64,000 nucleotides of DNA from JAOPZW01 sp963851295 (GCA_963851295.1 CAWKOS010000011.1:1-64000), one strand, 5' to 3'. Shown: positions 48,927 through 58,008, numbered from the stretch's first letter. Program-made: numbers and translations. Notes: a model not told the origin generated them from the sequence alone.

Positions 48927-50718
48927 ATGTTCGAGAAGGTGCTGGTCGCCAACCGCGGCGAGATCGCCGTCCGCGTCATCCGCGCGCTGCAGGAGATGGG
49001 CATCGCGTCGGTGGCCGTGTACTCCGAGCTCGACCGCGACGCGCTGCACGTCCAGCGCGGCGACGAGGCCTACCTGCTCGGCGGCCCGACGGCCGCCGAG
49101 AGCTACCTCAACGTCGAGCGGATCCTCGAGGTCTGCCGCGAGGCCGGCGCCCAGGCCGTCCATCCGGGCTACGGCTTCCTGGCCGAGAACGCGCCGTTCG
49201 CCAAGGCCTGCGAGGAGGCCGGGATCACCTTCATCGGGCCGCCCGCGAGCGCGATCGAGGCGATGGGCTCGAAGACCCGCGCGCGCGAGCTGATGCAGGC
49301 GGCGGGGGTGCCGATCGTCCCCGGCACGACCGACCCCGTCGCGAGCGTCGAGGAGGCGCGCAAGATCATCGCCGACGACATCGGCTTCCCGGTCGCGGTG
49401 AAGGCCGCGGGCGGAGGCGGCGGCAAGGGCTTTCGCGTCGCGCTCGAGGAGTCCGAGCTGGAGGCCGCCTTCGAGGGCGCCGCGCGCGAGGGCGAGAAGT
49501 TCTTCTCGGATGCGACCGTCTACCTCGAGCGCTACCTGCCCGACCCGCGCCACGTCGAGGTCCAGGTCCTCGCCGACCGCCACGGCAACGTCATCCACCT
49601 CGGTGAGCGCGACTGCTCGGTCCAGCGCCGCCACCAGAAGGTCATCGAGGAGTCGCCGGCCCCGGCCGTCGACGAGGAGCTGCGCGAGCGCATCGGCAAG
49701 ATCGGCGTCGAGGCCGCCCGCGCCGTCGACTACGTCGGCGCCGGCACCATCGAGGGGCTGCTCCAGGACGGCGAGTACTTCTTCCTGGAGATGAACACGC
49801 GCGTGCAGGTCGAGCACTGCGTGACCGAGATGACGACCGGCATCGACATCGTGCGCGAGGGCATCCGTGCCGCGGCCGGCGAGGAGCTCTCGGTCGCCCA
49901 GGACGAGGTCGTGCTGCGCGGCCACGCGATCGAGTGCCGCATCAACGCCGAGGACGCCTCGAAGAGGTTCGCCCCGGCGCCGGGGCAGATCACGAGCTAC
50001 CGCGAGCCGGCCGGGCCCGGCGTCCGCGTCGACAGCGGCGTCACCGCGGGCAGCGAGATCACGCCGATGTACGACCCGATGGTGGCCAAGCTCATCGTGT
50101 GGGACGTCGACCGCGAGCAGGCCACGCGGCGCATGGTGCGCGCGCTGGGCGAGTACGAGATCGGCGGCCTGAAGACGCTGATCCCCTTCCACGTCGCGCT
50201 CCTGCAGACCGAGCAGTGGGCCAACGGCGAGACCTGCCGCGACCTGCTCGAGGACAAGGACTGGCTGAAGGCGCTGGCCTTCCCCAAGGTCGAGAAGGCC
50301 ACGGGCGATGAGGGCGGCGAGGAGACCGGCACCGTCGAGCAGAGCTACACCGTCGAGGTCTCGGGACGCAAGTTCGACGTCAGGGTGATCGGCCCGCCCT
50401 TCGCCGGCGGCGCCGCGGCCACCAACGGCGCGGCCCCCAGCCGGGCGCCCGGCGCCGCGACGCGGCGAGCGCAGCGGCGCCGGCAGCGGGGGCGGCGGCG
50501 ACGAGCTCGTCTCGCCCCTTCAGGGCAACATGTGGAAGGTCCTCGTCGAGCAGGGGCAGGACGTCGAGGAGGGCCAGCTCGTCTGCATCATCGAGGCGAT
50601 GAAGATGGAGAACGAGATCACCGCCCACAAGGCCGGGGTGGTCGAGCAGCTCGCCGTCAAGGAGGGCGACCCGATCTCCTCCGGCGCCACCATCGCGGTG
50701 ATCAAGAGCCCCGGCTAG
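48927..50718 (+). pseudogene. Acyl-CoA (acetyl/propionyl) carboxylase alpha subunit, biotin carboxylase plus BCCP, linker frameshift
   Basis: Biotin carboxylase domain (about 1-450): MFEKVLVANRGEIAVRVIRA, HPGYGFLAEN, ATP-grasp loop AAGGGGGKGFR, RDCSVQRRHQKVIEE, FFLEMNTRVQVEHCVTEMTTGIDIV. The C-terminal biotinyl domain has GNMWKVLVEQGQDVEEGQLVCIIEAMKMENE; the biotinylated Lys codon is at about 50601. The linker between them changes frame at about 50435-50475, so as written the BCCP is out of frame. One base removed gives the standard protein of about 597 residues. The linker is a GC-rich run, so a sequencing indel is likely. Actinobacterial AccA3-type subunits serve acetyl-, propionyl- or long-chain acyl-CoA carboxylases. 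No beta subunit is adjacent. Confidence 0.9.
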
Positions 50719-50923
50719 CCGGCGACCGGCGGCCCGCTCGGCGCGCGGACTGTCCGGCGGCGGACGCTACTGCGCCGTCGGCCCGCCGATCGGCCAGGCA
50801 AACCTCCATGAATTCCTTTACGCCTGATTCCCGTAGCGGCCCTGCGCTGTTACCTTCGGACTCTGGGAGGATTTGCACAGCAACACCCACATCGGAGATA
50901 AGGGTCGGGGGGGAAGGACGAAC

Positions 50924-50992
50924 GTGGCGGACCAGTCAGCGCCAGGGGTGGCCTCTTGGCCTTCGAGCGCGACCGCTGGGCGGCCGGGATGA
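50924..50992 (+). CDS. Short leader ORF coupled to the nucleotidyltransferase gene
   Basis: GTG 50924 has a strong ribosome site (GGGGGGGAAGGA, 4-6 nt upstream) and opens a 22-codon frame whose TGA (50990-50992) overlaps the ATG (50989) of the next gene as ATGA. The nucleotidyltransferase itself has no good ribosome site, so this leader could deliver ribosomes to it. The peptide (Ala/Ser/Pro/Gly-rich) has no visible function. It could instead be an N-terminal extension shifted by an indel. The rest of 50719-50923 shows no gene; a promoter probably lies there, as the AT-richer stretch at 50805-50850 suggests. Confidence 0.45.
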   Translation: MADQSAPGVASWPSSATAGRPG

Positions 50993-51777
50993 GGGCCGTC
51001 GTCCTTGCTGGAGGTTTGGGGACGCGGCTGCGCCCGTACACGACCGTGATCCCGAAGCCGCTGGTGCCGATCGGCAACCGCCCCGTGCTCGAGCACATCA
51101 TCCGCTCGCTGGGCAAGTGCGGCGTGGACCGCATCGACCTCTGCGTCAGCCACCTCGGCGAGCTGATCCTCGTCTACCTCGCCAACGCCGAGCTGCCGCC
51201 CGACCTCCAGCTCGGCTTCCACTGGGAGCGCGAGCCGCTCGGGACCGCCGGCGCCCTCGGCGCCATCGACGACCTCGAGGGCACCTTCATCGCCATGAAC
51301 GGCGACATCCTCACGAACCTCGACTATCGCGAGGTCGTCGACTACCACCGCGAGCGCGAGGCCGCCCTCACCGTCGCCATGCGCTCGCAGCGCGTGAACC
51401 TCGACCTCGGCGTCATGGAGTGCGACGACGGCTTCGTCACCAACTTCATCGAGAAGCCCGCCGTCAGCTACCAGGTCAGCATGGGCGTCTACGTCTACGA
51501 CGAGCGCGCGCTGCGCTACCTGCCCGACGGCCCGTGCCAGTTCCCCGACCTCGTCCTGCGCCTGCTCGACGCCGGCGAGCGCGTGGCCGCCTTCCAGAGC
51601 GACGCCGACTGGTTCGACATCGGGACCATGGGCGAGTACGAGCGCGCCGCCGCCGACGTCGAGCGCTCCCCCGAGAAGTACGACCTCGAGCCGCTCAGCG
51701 CTCCCTCCGACGGACATGCCGTCGTAGACCCGCTCGCAGCGCCAGCGCCGCCCTGGCATGCGGGCGAGCGCGACTGA
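50989..51777 (+). CDS. NDP-sugar nucleotidyltransferase (GlmU/RmlA/mannose-1-P guanylyltransferase-like)
   Basis: 262 residues. The N-terminal signature MRAVVLAGGLGTRLRPYTTVIPKPLVPIGNRPVLEHII is the nucleotide-binding loop with the catalytic Arg and Lys. GTAGALGAI, FIAMNGDILTNLDY (metal-binding Asp) and FIEKPAVSYQVSMGVYVYDERAL follow. FDIGTMGEYERAAADVE ends the domain; no left-handed beta-helix is fused. It activates a sugar-1-phosphate as an NDP-sugar for the polysaccharide pathway; which sugar is not fixed. The 3' end overlaps the convergent FemAB copy 2 by 83 bp. Confidence 0.92.
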   Translation: MRAVVLAGGLGTRLRPYTTVIPKPLVPIGNRPVLEHIIRSLGKCGVDRIDLCVSHLGELILVYLANAELPPDLQLGFHWEREPLGTAGALGAIDDLEGTFIAMNGDILTNLDYREVVDYHREREAALTVAMRSQRVNLDLGVMECDDGFVTNFIEKPAVSYQVSMGVYVYDERALRYLPDGPCQFPDLVLRLLDAGERVAAFQSDADWFDIGTMGEYERAAADVERSPEKYDLEPLSAPSDGHAVVDPLAAPAPPWHAGERD

Positions 51778-52660
51778 CGCGCAGGTACGGCGTCTGGCGG
51801 GCGCCGAAGGCGCGGAAGAAGCGCTCCACCGGGGCGAGCATCGAGCCCTCGAAGTCGAAGACGTCCGTGGCGCCGCGGGCCCGCCGGATCGACTCCCACA
51901 TGAGCAGGCTGCCGGCGCCGCTCGTGCGGACCTCGGGGTCGCCGCCGCCGAGCAGGTAGTAGGCGGCGTTCTCGTCCCAGACGACGTAGGAGACCGCGTG
52001 CACGCGCCCGTCCTCGTCGCGGCCGAAGAGCATCGCCCGCGCCCCGCGCGCGGCGCAGGCCGCGTCCAGCCGCGCGAGCCCGTCGAGCGAGACCGGGGCG
52101 GGCAGCCCCTGGCGCGCGAAGGTCTTGGCCCAGACGGCGTGCAGCACGTCGAGGCCGAGGTCCTCGCGGACCTCCAGGCGCGTGCGCGCCTTGCGGATCT
52201 CCCGGCGGATGTTGCCGCGCAGGCCGTCCCACAGCGCCTCGTCGGAGCGCAGGCCCTCCAGGCGGTAGGTGTACTGCAGCTCGAGGCGGTAGCCGGCCCA
52301 GTGGAAGGCCAGCGCGTTGAGCATCGAGGGCGAGAACTGCTGGTTGAAGGCGTCCGCCGGCGGCAGCGCCGCCTCGAGCGCCGCGAGCCGCTCGTGCTCC
52401 TCGCCGAGCGCGTTGGCGGGCTTCGCCGCCGAGCTCGCCAGCCACGGGCCGAGCGTCTGCGTGAGCGGCGGCATCGTCAGGACGCGCAGCCCGCGGCGCC
52501 CGCGCACGACGTAGGGCAGCCGGCCGACGACCTCTCCGTCGTGCTCGACCGTCGCCTCGTCCCAGCGTCCCGGGGCGAGCGCGTCGAGCCACCAGGGCTG
52601 CTGGAAGATCGCGTTGGCGCGCGGATTCTGCTGCGGTGACGGCACGGGCTCCGACGCCAT
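51695..52660 (-). CDS. FemAB/GNAT-like acyltransferase, copy 2
   Basis: 321 residues from ATG 52660. It shares long stretches with copy 1: ANAIFQQPWWLDALAPGRWDEATVEHDGEVVGRLPY, PPLTQTLGPWLASS, GLRGNIRREIRKARTRLEV, FARQGLPAP, GSLLMWESIRRARGATDVFDFEGSMLAPVERFFRAFGARQTPYLRVS. It is thus a paralogue, in opposite orientation, 5.4 kb away. An acyl- or aminoacyl-transfer role in polysaccharide or envelope decoration is inferred. Its start lies 28 bp from that of the divergent deacetylase gene, so both share a control region. Confidence 0.87.
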   Translation of the reverse strand: MASEPVPSPQQNPRANAIFQQPWWLDALAPGRWDEATVEHDGEVVGRLPYVVRGRRGLRVLTMPPLTQTLGPWLASSAAKPANALGEEHERLAALEAALPPADAFNQQFSPSMLNALAFHWAGYRLELQYTYRLEGLRSDEALWDGLRGNIRREIRKARTRLEVREDLGLDVLHAVWAKTFARQGLPAPVSLDGLARLDAACAARGARAMLFGRDEDGRVHAVSYVVWDENAAYYLLGGGDPEVRTSGAGSLLMWESIRRARGATDVFDFEGSMLAPVERFFRAFGARQTPYLRVSRARPHARAALALRAGLRRHVRRRER

Positions 52661-52688
52661 GAAGGAAGCATGATGGAATCGCCATGGC

Positions 52689-54083
52689 ATGACGCTGGTC
52701 GTCGAGACCCCGCCCACCTATGAGCCCGAGCGGCGCTACGTCCTGGGCGTCGTGCTCGGAGAGTGGCTGGGGCTCGACTGGGAGCTGCGCCCGGGCGAGC
52801 GCTCGGACGTGCGCGTCACGTTGGCGGGCGACGGCGACGCCCGCGAGCTCTCGCTTCCCGAGGGGCTCTTCGCCACCGAGGCGGGCGCGTGGCTGACCGA
52901 GGCCTCGCTGCCCGCGGTCCCGCTGCGCTGGACCGAGGTCGACGGGCGGCGCCTGCCCGTCCTCTTCGGACCGCCCGACGCCGCCCCCGCCGCCGACTCC
53001 GACGGCGACGCCGTGCGCCTGGGCATCGACGTCCTCGGCGGGGCCTTCTTCATGCTCACGCGCTACGAGGAGGTGGCCGTCGAGGTCCGCGACGCCTACG
53101 GGCGCTTCCCGGCGGCGTCGTCGCTCGCGCACCGCGCGGGCTTCGTCGGGCTCGCGGTCGTCGACGCCTACGTCGAGCTGCTGTGGGACGCGCTCGCGCG
53201 CCTGTGGCCGGGCCTGCGGCGCCGGCCGCGCGGCTTCCGCCTGGCCATCAGCCACGACGTCGACGACCCGCTCGCCACCCTCGGGCGCAACCCGCCGATG
53301 CTCGCGCGCCAGCTCGCCGCCGACGTCCTCACCCGGCGCGACCCCGCCCTGGCCCTGCAGCGGGTGCGCTCATGGGCGCCGATCGGCAGCGGCGACCACC
53401 GCCACGACCCCTACAACACCTTCGACTTCCTCATGGACGTCAGCGAGCGCCACGGGGTCGCGAGCGCCTTCAACTTCCTGGCCGTCGAGCGGGCGAGCCC
53501 CCGCGACGGCTCCTACACGCTCGAGCACCCGTGGGTGCGCGCGCTGATGGCGCGCATCCACGCCCGCGGACACGAGATCGGCTACCACGCCGGCTTCGAC
53601 ACCTACCGCGACGCGGAGCGCACGGAGGCGGAGTTCGCCCGCCTGCGCACCGTGGCGGCGCAGCTCGGCGTGGCCCAGGAGGCGTGGGGCGGGCGCCAGC
53701 ACTACCTGCGCTGGGAGAACCCGTCGACCTGGGGCAACTGGGAGCAGGCGGGGCTGGACTACGACAGCACGCTGGGCTTCGCCGAGACCATCGGCTTCCG
53801 GGTCGGCACCTGCCACGAGTTCGGCGCCTTCCACCTGCGCGAGCGCCGCCCCCTGCGGCTGCGCGAGCGCCCGCTGCTCGTCATGGACGTGACGCTCTTC
53901 CGCTACATGGCGCTGCGTCCCGAGGAGGCCGTCCGCCGCGTGCTCGACGTCGCGCGCGAGTGCCGTCGCGCGGGCGGCACGCTCACGGTGCTGTGGCACA
54001 ACAGCACGCTGCCCACGGCGGGCCAGCGGCGCTGGTACGAGGAGCTGATCGCCGCCGTGGCTCAGGACAGCAGCTCGTCGTAG
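52689..54083 (+). CDS. Polysaccharide deacetylase-family protein (NodB-like with N-terminal extension)
   Basis: 464 residues. The N-terminal 170 residues form a separate domain (YVLGVVLGEWLGLDWELRPG, LGGAFFMLTRYEEVAVE) often seen before NodB domains in polysaccharide loci. The C-terminal NodB-like part has the catalytic/metal motif AISHDVDDP (HDVDD), the second motif HEIGYHAGFDTYRD (H-x3-H form) and a late FAETIGFRVGTCHEF and LTVLWHNSTL region. Such enzymes remove N-acetyl groups from exopolysaccharide; here probably during or before export, as no signal peptide is seen. It overlaps the convergent glycosyltransferase by 22 bp. Confidence 0.88.
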   Translation: MTLVVETPPTYEPERRYVLGVVLGEWLGLDWELRPGERSDVRVTLAGDGDARELSLPEGLFATEAGAWLTEASLPAVPLRWTEVDGRRLPVLFGPPDAAPAADSDGDAVRLGIDVLGGAFFMLTRYEEVAVEVRDAYGRFPAASSLAHRAGFVGLAVVDAYVELLWDALARLWPGLRRRPRGFRLAISHDVDDPLATLGRNPPMLARQLAADVLTRRDPALALQRVRSWAPIGSGDHRHDPYNTFDFLMDVSERHGVASAFNFLAVERASPRDGSYTLEHPWVRALMARIHARGHEIGYHAGFDTYRDAERTEAEFARLRTVAAQLGVAQEAWGGRQHYLRWENPSTWGNWEQAGLDYDSTLGFAETIGFRVGTCHEFGAFHLRERRPLRLRERPLLVMDVTLFRYMALRPEEAVRRVLDVARECRRAGGTLTVLWHNSTLPTAGQRRWYEELIAAVAQDSSSS

Positions 54084-55168
54084 AGCGCGACGAGTGCCTG
54101 GGCCTGCGTCTCCCACGAGTAGCGCTCCTCGGCCGCGCGCCGCGCCCGCGCCCCCATCGCGCGCGCGGTGTCGTCGTCGTCGAGCAGGCGCTCGATGGCG
54201 GCCCCGAGCGCCGCGGGCGAGCCGTAGGGCACGCAGACGCCGCAGCCGTGCTCCTCGAGCACCGCGCGCCAGCGCGGCACGTCGATGGCGACCACCGGCA
54301 GGCCGGCCGCCATGTACTCGAAGAGCTTGACGGGATAGGCGTCGACGTAGTTGGCGATCGGGCGCAGCGGGATGACGCCGACCTTCACGCGGGCCAGCAG
54401 CGCGGCGACGTCCTCGCGGCTCAGGCGCCCGGCGTAGCGCACCCGCCGCCAGCCCGGCGAGCGCTCGAGCTCGCCGCGCAGCTCGGCGGGGACGAACGCG
54501 CCCGCCAGGTGCAGCTCGGCGTCGGCATGGGCCATCGCGTCGACGAGCTCGGGCGCCCCGCGCACCCGCGTGATGCCGCCGACGTAGCAGGCCGCGCGCT
54601 CGCGCTCGTCCCACGACGGCGCCGGGCGGATCTCCTCGAGGCGCGGGTAGTTGGGCAGCAGCAGCGCGCGCGGCTGGCGTGCGCGCAGGCGCTCGAGCGC
54701 CACGACGCTGGGGGTCACGACCGCGTCCACGCGCGCGACGCACTCGGCCTCGAGCCGCGCGAAGGCGCGCGCGGCGGCGGGGCGCGCCCGGCGCGGGATC
54801 CACTCCTTGTAGCGCATCTGCACGGGGACGTCCTCGTGCGCGTCGTAGACCACGCGCGCCCCACGGCGGGCCAGCCGGACGCCGACGGGCAGCAGCTCGG
54901 GGTCGTGGAAGTGGTAGAGGTCGGCGCCGACGGCGACGGCCGCACGGTAGGCGGCGCGCGGGCGCATCGCCATGCGCTGCGCCCGGTTGCGCGCCCCGTC
55001 GCGCAGGGCCACGACCGGCACGCCCTCGGCGACCGTGTCGGCCCCGCTCGGCGCCACGAGCGTGACGTCGAAGCCCGCGGCGCGCAGCGACACGCACTGC
55101 TTGTGCAGGATGCGGTGGTCGTCGACCGGGTGGACGGTCGTGAGGTGGCAGACCCGTCCGCGCGACAT
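54062..55168 (-). CDS. Glycosyltransferase family 4
   Basis: 368 residues with two Rossmann halves. N-half: RVCHLTTVHPVDDHRILHKQCVSLRAAGFDVTLVAP, YHFHDPELLPVGVRLARRGARVVYDAHED. C-half: AACYVGGITRVRGAPELVDAM (donor domain start) and the E-x7-E region PVKLFEYMAAGLPVVAIDVPRWRAVLEEHGCGVCVPYGSP. It would transfer a sugar from an NDP donor in the cytoplasm to the growing lipid-linked repeat unit. Last gene of a five-gene minus-strand operon running from 59238. Confidence 0.92.
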   Translation of the reverse strand: MSRGRVCHLTTVHPVDDHRILHKQCVSLRAAGFDVTLVAPSGADTVAEGVPVVALRDGARNRAQRMAMRPRAAYRAAVAVGADLYHFHDPELLPVGVRLARRGARVVYDAHEDVPVQMRYKEWIPRRARPAAARAFARLEAECVARVDAVVTPSVVALERLRARQPRALLLPNYPRLEEIRPAPSWDERERAACYVGGITRVRGAPELVDAMAHADAELHLAGAFVPAELRGELERSPGWRRVRYAGRLSREDVAALLARVKVGVIPLRPIANYVDAYPVKLFEYMAAGLPVVAIDVPRWRAVLEEHGCGVCVPYGSPAALGAAIERLLDDDDTARAMGARARRAAEERYSWETQAQALVALYDELLS

Positions 55169-55180
55169 CGGCCGGGCGCC

Positions 55181-55996
55181 TCAGCCGCGGCGCCGGGCGC
55201 GGCGCAGACGGTAGGCGCAGCCCTCGCGCAGCCGGACGAGGTCGGCGCGGGCGTTGGCGGCCGGCGCGCCGCCCCACGACCGCGGATGCAGGAGCACCGC
55301 GACCACGCGCTCGCCGCGGCGCATCGCCGCCATCGGGTCTTCGGGGCGCCAGCCGCGCGGGCGCACGCCGTCGGACGAGCGGGCGGCCACGCGCTCCTCG
55401 ACGTCGTAGGCCTCCAGGCGCACGCCGAGCTCGGCGCGCAGGGCCGCGTCGTCGAGCACCTCGGTGTTGGAGACGTCGACCACGCGGTTGGCGAAGTCGC
55501 CGTGGGCGGCGAAGACGTCGAGCGGCAGCCCGCTGCTGGCCCGCAGCCGCGCGACGGCCGCGCGGAAGCGCTCGCGCGCCGGGGGCAGCAGCGCGCGGGC
55601 GCCGGCGGCCGTGTCGACGCCGCGCTCCTTGATCACGTCGGCGAGCTCCTCGTAGTGGTAGCCGACGTCGCAGCCCGCGGCGGCGAGCTCGTGCATGAAG
55701 GGCACGTCCCACGTCGAGCGGCGGAAGAACCAGCTGCCGACGAGGCCGAGGCGGCGCTCGATCGCGAACATCCGCCGCGCCCGCGCGACGTCGGTGTCGA
55801 CGTCGTGGCGCAGGAGCAGGACGCGGTCGTCGGGGCCGGGCGGCGCCGAGGCGGGGCCCGCGGCGAAGGCCGTCAGCGTCAGCGTCCGGTAGCCGTGGTC
55901 CTGCGCCCCGCGCAGCACCGCCTCGAATTCGGCGAGGCGCTCGCGCTGCAGGTAGTCGCCGTGCAGGCGCCGCGCGATGGTGCCCGCGCCGCTCAC
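55181..55996 (-). CDS. Polysaccharide-deacetylase-like protein, compact
   Basis: 271 residues from GTG 55996, which overlaps the upstream stop (GTGA). The metal motif RHDVDTDVARARRMF (HDVD) and a second His motif CDVGYHYEELADVI are NodB-like. Later segments include DVFAAHGDFANRVVDVSN and VVAVLLHPRSWGG. It keeps the Asp-Asp and His ligands, so catalytic activity is plausible. It may act on a different residue than the larger deacetylase at 52689. Fourth of the minus-strand operon. Confidence 0.8.
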   Translation of the reverse strand: MSGAGTIARRLHGDYLQRERLAEFEAVLRGAQDHGYRTLTLTAFAAGPASAPPGPDDRVLLLRHDVDTDVARARRMFAIERRLGLVGSWFFRRSTWDVPFMHELAAAGCDVGYHYEELADVIKERGVDTAAGARALLPPARERFRAAVARLRASSGLPLDVFAAHGDFANRVVDVSNTEVLDDAALRAELGVRLEAYDVEERVAARSSDGVRPRGWRPEDPMAAMRRGERVVAVLLHPRSWGGAPAANARADLVRLREGCAYRLRRARRRG

Positions 55997-56673
55997 GCGG
56001 GCTGCCGCTTCCAGTGCACGTAGTGCGGGCGGAAGCCCAGGTGCGTCTTGAACTCGCGCAGGCCCTCGGCGGCGCCGAAGAACATGTCGTAGAAGACGTA
56101 ATGGATGTCGGGCCGCTCGTCCTTGAGGTGCCCGACGATCCCCGCCATGAGCAGGAACATGACGCCGTTCTCGAGGTGGTCGCCGTGGCCCATGATCCGG
56201 TTCATCTCGACGACCTCGCCCGCGTACCAGAGGTGGCCGTAGGCGACGAGCGCTCCGTCGGCGGCGAAGACCCCCAGGTACTCCATGTGCGGGCCGGTCG
56301 CCCACTCGGCGTCCGGGTCGAGGTAGGCGTCGGCGATCGGCTGTCCCTGGCGCTCGGGCAGCGAGGTGTGGATCGCCAGCAGCTCGGCGCGGTGCGCGCC
56401 GGGGTCGAAGGGGGCGACCGTGTACCCCTGCCGCCCGGCGCGCCGCACCCGCCGCCGCGCGTAGCGCAGGTCCGCGAGGTAGCCGTCGACGTCGTCGAAC
56501 TCGTCGAGCGCCAGCAGCGCGGCGCCCACCGACTTGTTGGCGATCACGCGGTAGCGCGGGTGCGGGCGGCTGTAGAGGCGCAGGAGCTGCTCCTCCTCGG
56601 GGTCGCCGCGCGAGACGACGATGTCCACGCGCGGCATCGTCGCCGCCGTGCGCAGGTCGGCGATCACGCTCAC
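55993..56673 (-). CDS. GNAT/FemAB-like acyltransferase domain protein
   Basis: 226 residues from GTG 56673, overlapping the flippase stop by 4 bp. A short N-terminal part (about 1-85, with RVIANKSVGAALLALDEFDDVDGYLADLRYARRRVRRA) leads into a GNAT-like half: YTVAPFDPGAHRAELLAIHTSLPERQGQPI, YLGVFAADGALVAYGHLWYAGEVVEMNRIMGH, GVMFLLMAGIVGHLKDERPDIHYVFYDMFFGAAEGLREFKTHLGFRPHYVHW. The C-terminal pattern is that of a GNAT fold ending 'F...LGF.P'. It may acylate a sugar amine freed by the deacetylases; this is inference from operon position. Confidence 0.72.
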   Translation of the reverse strand: MSVIADLRTAATMPRVDIVVSRGDPEEEQLLRLYSRPHPRYRVIANKSVGAALLALDEFDDVDGYLADLRYARRRVRRAGRQGYTVAPFDPGAHRAELLAIHTSLPERQGQPIADAYLDPDAEWATGPHMEYLGVFAADGALVAYGHLWYAGEVVEMNRIMGHGDHLENGVMFLLMAGIVGHLKDERPDIHYVFYDMFFGAAEGLREFKTHLGFRPHYVHWKRQPA

Positions 56674-58007
56674 GGGGCGACCGACCCCGTCGAGCCCGTG
56701 CGGCTGAACGCCGTCCGCAGCACGCGCCAGTAGGCCGCCAGGTCCGAGCGCCGCGGCATGGCGAGCTCGGCCATCGGCACCGAAAGCGTGCGCGCGCAGT
56801 AGGCGACGAGCCCCGCCGCGGCGCCGGCGTAGGCGATCGTGGTCGAGGCGGCGGCGCCGAGCAGGCCGAAGGCGGCGGCGCCGACGACCGCGAGGACGCC
56901 GTTGGCGGTCAGCATCGCGACCGAGGTGAGCACGACCGCGCGCTGGCGCTCCATCCGCGTGAGCAGGAAGTGGCGCAGCATCTCGGCGACGCAGAGGCAC
57001 GCGGCGGCCGGGACGAGGATCGCGTACGGCTTCCAGATGGCGGAGTAGGCGTCGCCGAAGACGGGCCCCGCGGCGACGGCCACCACCGGCACCGAGAGCG
57101 CGCCGCCGGCCAGCACGACGATCACGCTGTGGCGCAGGGCCGAGCTCAGGCGGCCGGCGACCTCGGCGACGGGGGCGGTCATGATCGGGCGGTAGGTCGC
57201 CGTGAGCACCGCGCGCGAGAGCAGCAGCAGGCTGCCCGCGAGCGCGACGGGGATCGAGTAGATCCCGGCCTGGCTCGTCGAGAGGACCGCGGCGACCACG
57301 AGCACGTCGATGCGCGAGGTCAGCAGCGCCAGGCCGTTGGCGAAGGCGACGCCGAAGGAGCGGCGCATGATCCGCATGGCGACGTGCCACGCGTGGGCGA
57401 GGACGACGCCGGTGGTGGCCAGGGCGTCGGTGAGCTGCAGGACCGCGGTGACCGTCGCGCCGGCCGCCCACGCGACCATCATCGTGGTCACCGTCGGGTC
57501 GGCGACGATCGCGACGGCCGCGCCGGTCACCACGAGCGGGAAGACCGACATGCCGATGTCGGTCAGGCTCACGCGGAGCACGCTGCCGCGCGCCTGCGCG
57601 ATCGACATCTCGAAGTTGTTGTAGGTGACGAGCACGGCGACCGCCGCCGTGCACAGCAGCGCGACGAGCGTCACCCCGCCCGTGAGCAGCGACACCGCGG
57701 CGGCGACGGGGAAGAGGACGAGCGCCGCCTGCAGCGCGATCGCCAGCGACGCGCCGTGCAGGACCCGCACGTCGTGGCGGCCATGGATGAGGTCGGCGGC
57801 CAGCGCCGGCGTGCCGCCGGTGATGATCGTCATGGCGATCCCGGCCCAGGTCGCGAGGATCGCGTAGACGCCGCGCCCGTGGGTGTCGAGCACGTTGGTG
57901 CTGAGCACCGCGAGGCCCAGGACCGCCGCCCCGCTCGCCAATCGGGCCACGAGGTTGAGTCCGCTGGCCCGAGCGACGGATCCCCCCGTCGTACCCACGC
58001 GGGCCAT
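56670..58007 (-). CDS. Polysaccharide flippase (Wzx-like, MATE/MVF superfamily)
   Basis: 445 residues with about 12-14 membrane helices through the whole length and very few charged residues inside them. The N-terminus ARASGLNLVARLASGAAVLGLAVLSTNVLDTHGRGVYAIL is typical of Wzx proteins (R..FG.YA-like loop after helix 1). SRIDVLVVAAVLSTSQAGIYSIPVALAGSLLLL is the conserved helix 7-8 region. It would flip the undecaprenyl-linked repeat unit to the outer face. Starts 1 bp after the stop of the upstream glycosyltransferase. Confidence 0.9.
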   Translation of the reverse strand: MARVGTTGGSVARASGLNLVARLASGAAVLGLAVLSTNVLDTHGRGVYAILATWAGIAMTIITGGTPALAADLIHGRHDVRVLHGASLAIALQAALVLFPVAAAVSLLTGGVTLVALLCTAAVAVLVTYNNFEMSIAQARGSVLRVSLTDIGMSVFPLVVTGAAVAIVADPTVTTMMVAWAAGATVTAVLQLTDALATTGVVLAHAWHVAMRIMRRSFGVAFANGLALLTSRIDVLVVAAVLSTSQAGIYSIPVALAGSLLLLSRAVLTATYRPIMTAPVAEVAGRLSSALRHSVIVVLAGGALSVPVVAVAAGPVFGDAYSAIWKPYAILVPAAACLCVAEMLRHFLLTRMERQRAVVLTSVAMLTANGVLAVVGAAAFGLLGAAASTTIAYAGAAAGLVAYCARTLSVPMAELAMPRRSDLAAYWRVLRTAFSRTGSTGSVAP

Positions 58008-58008
58008 T

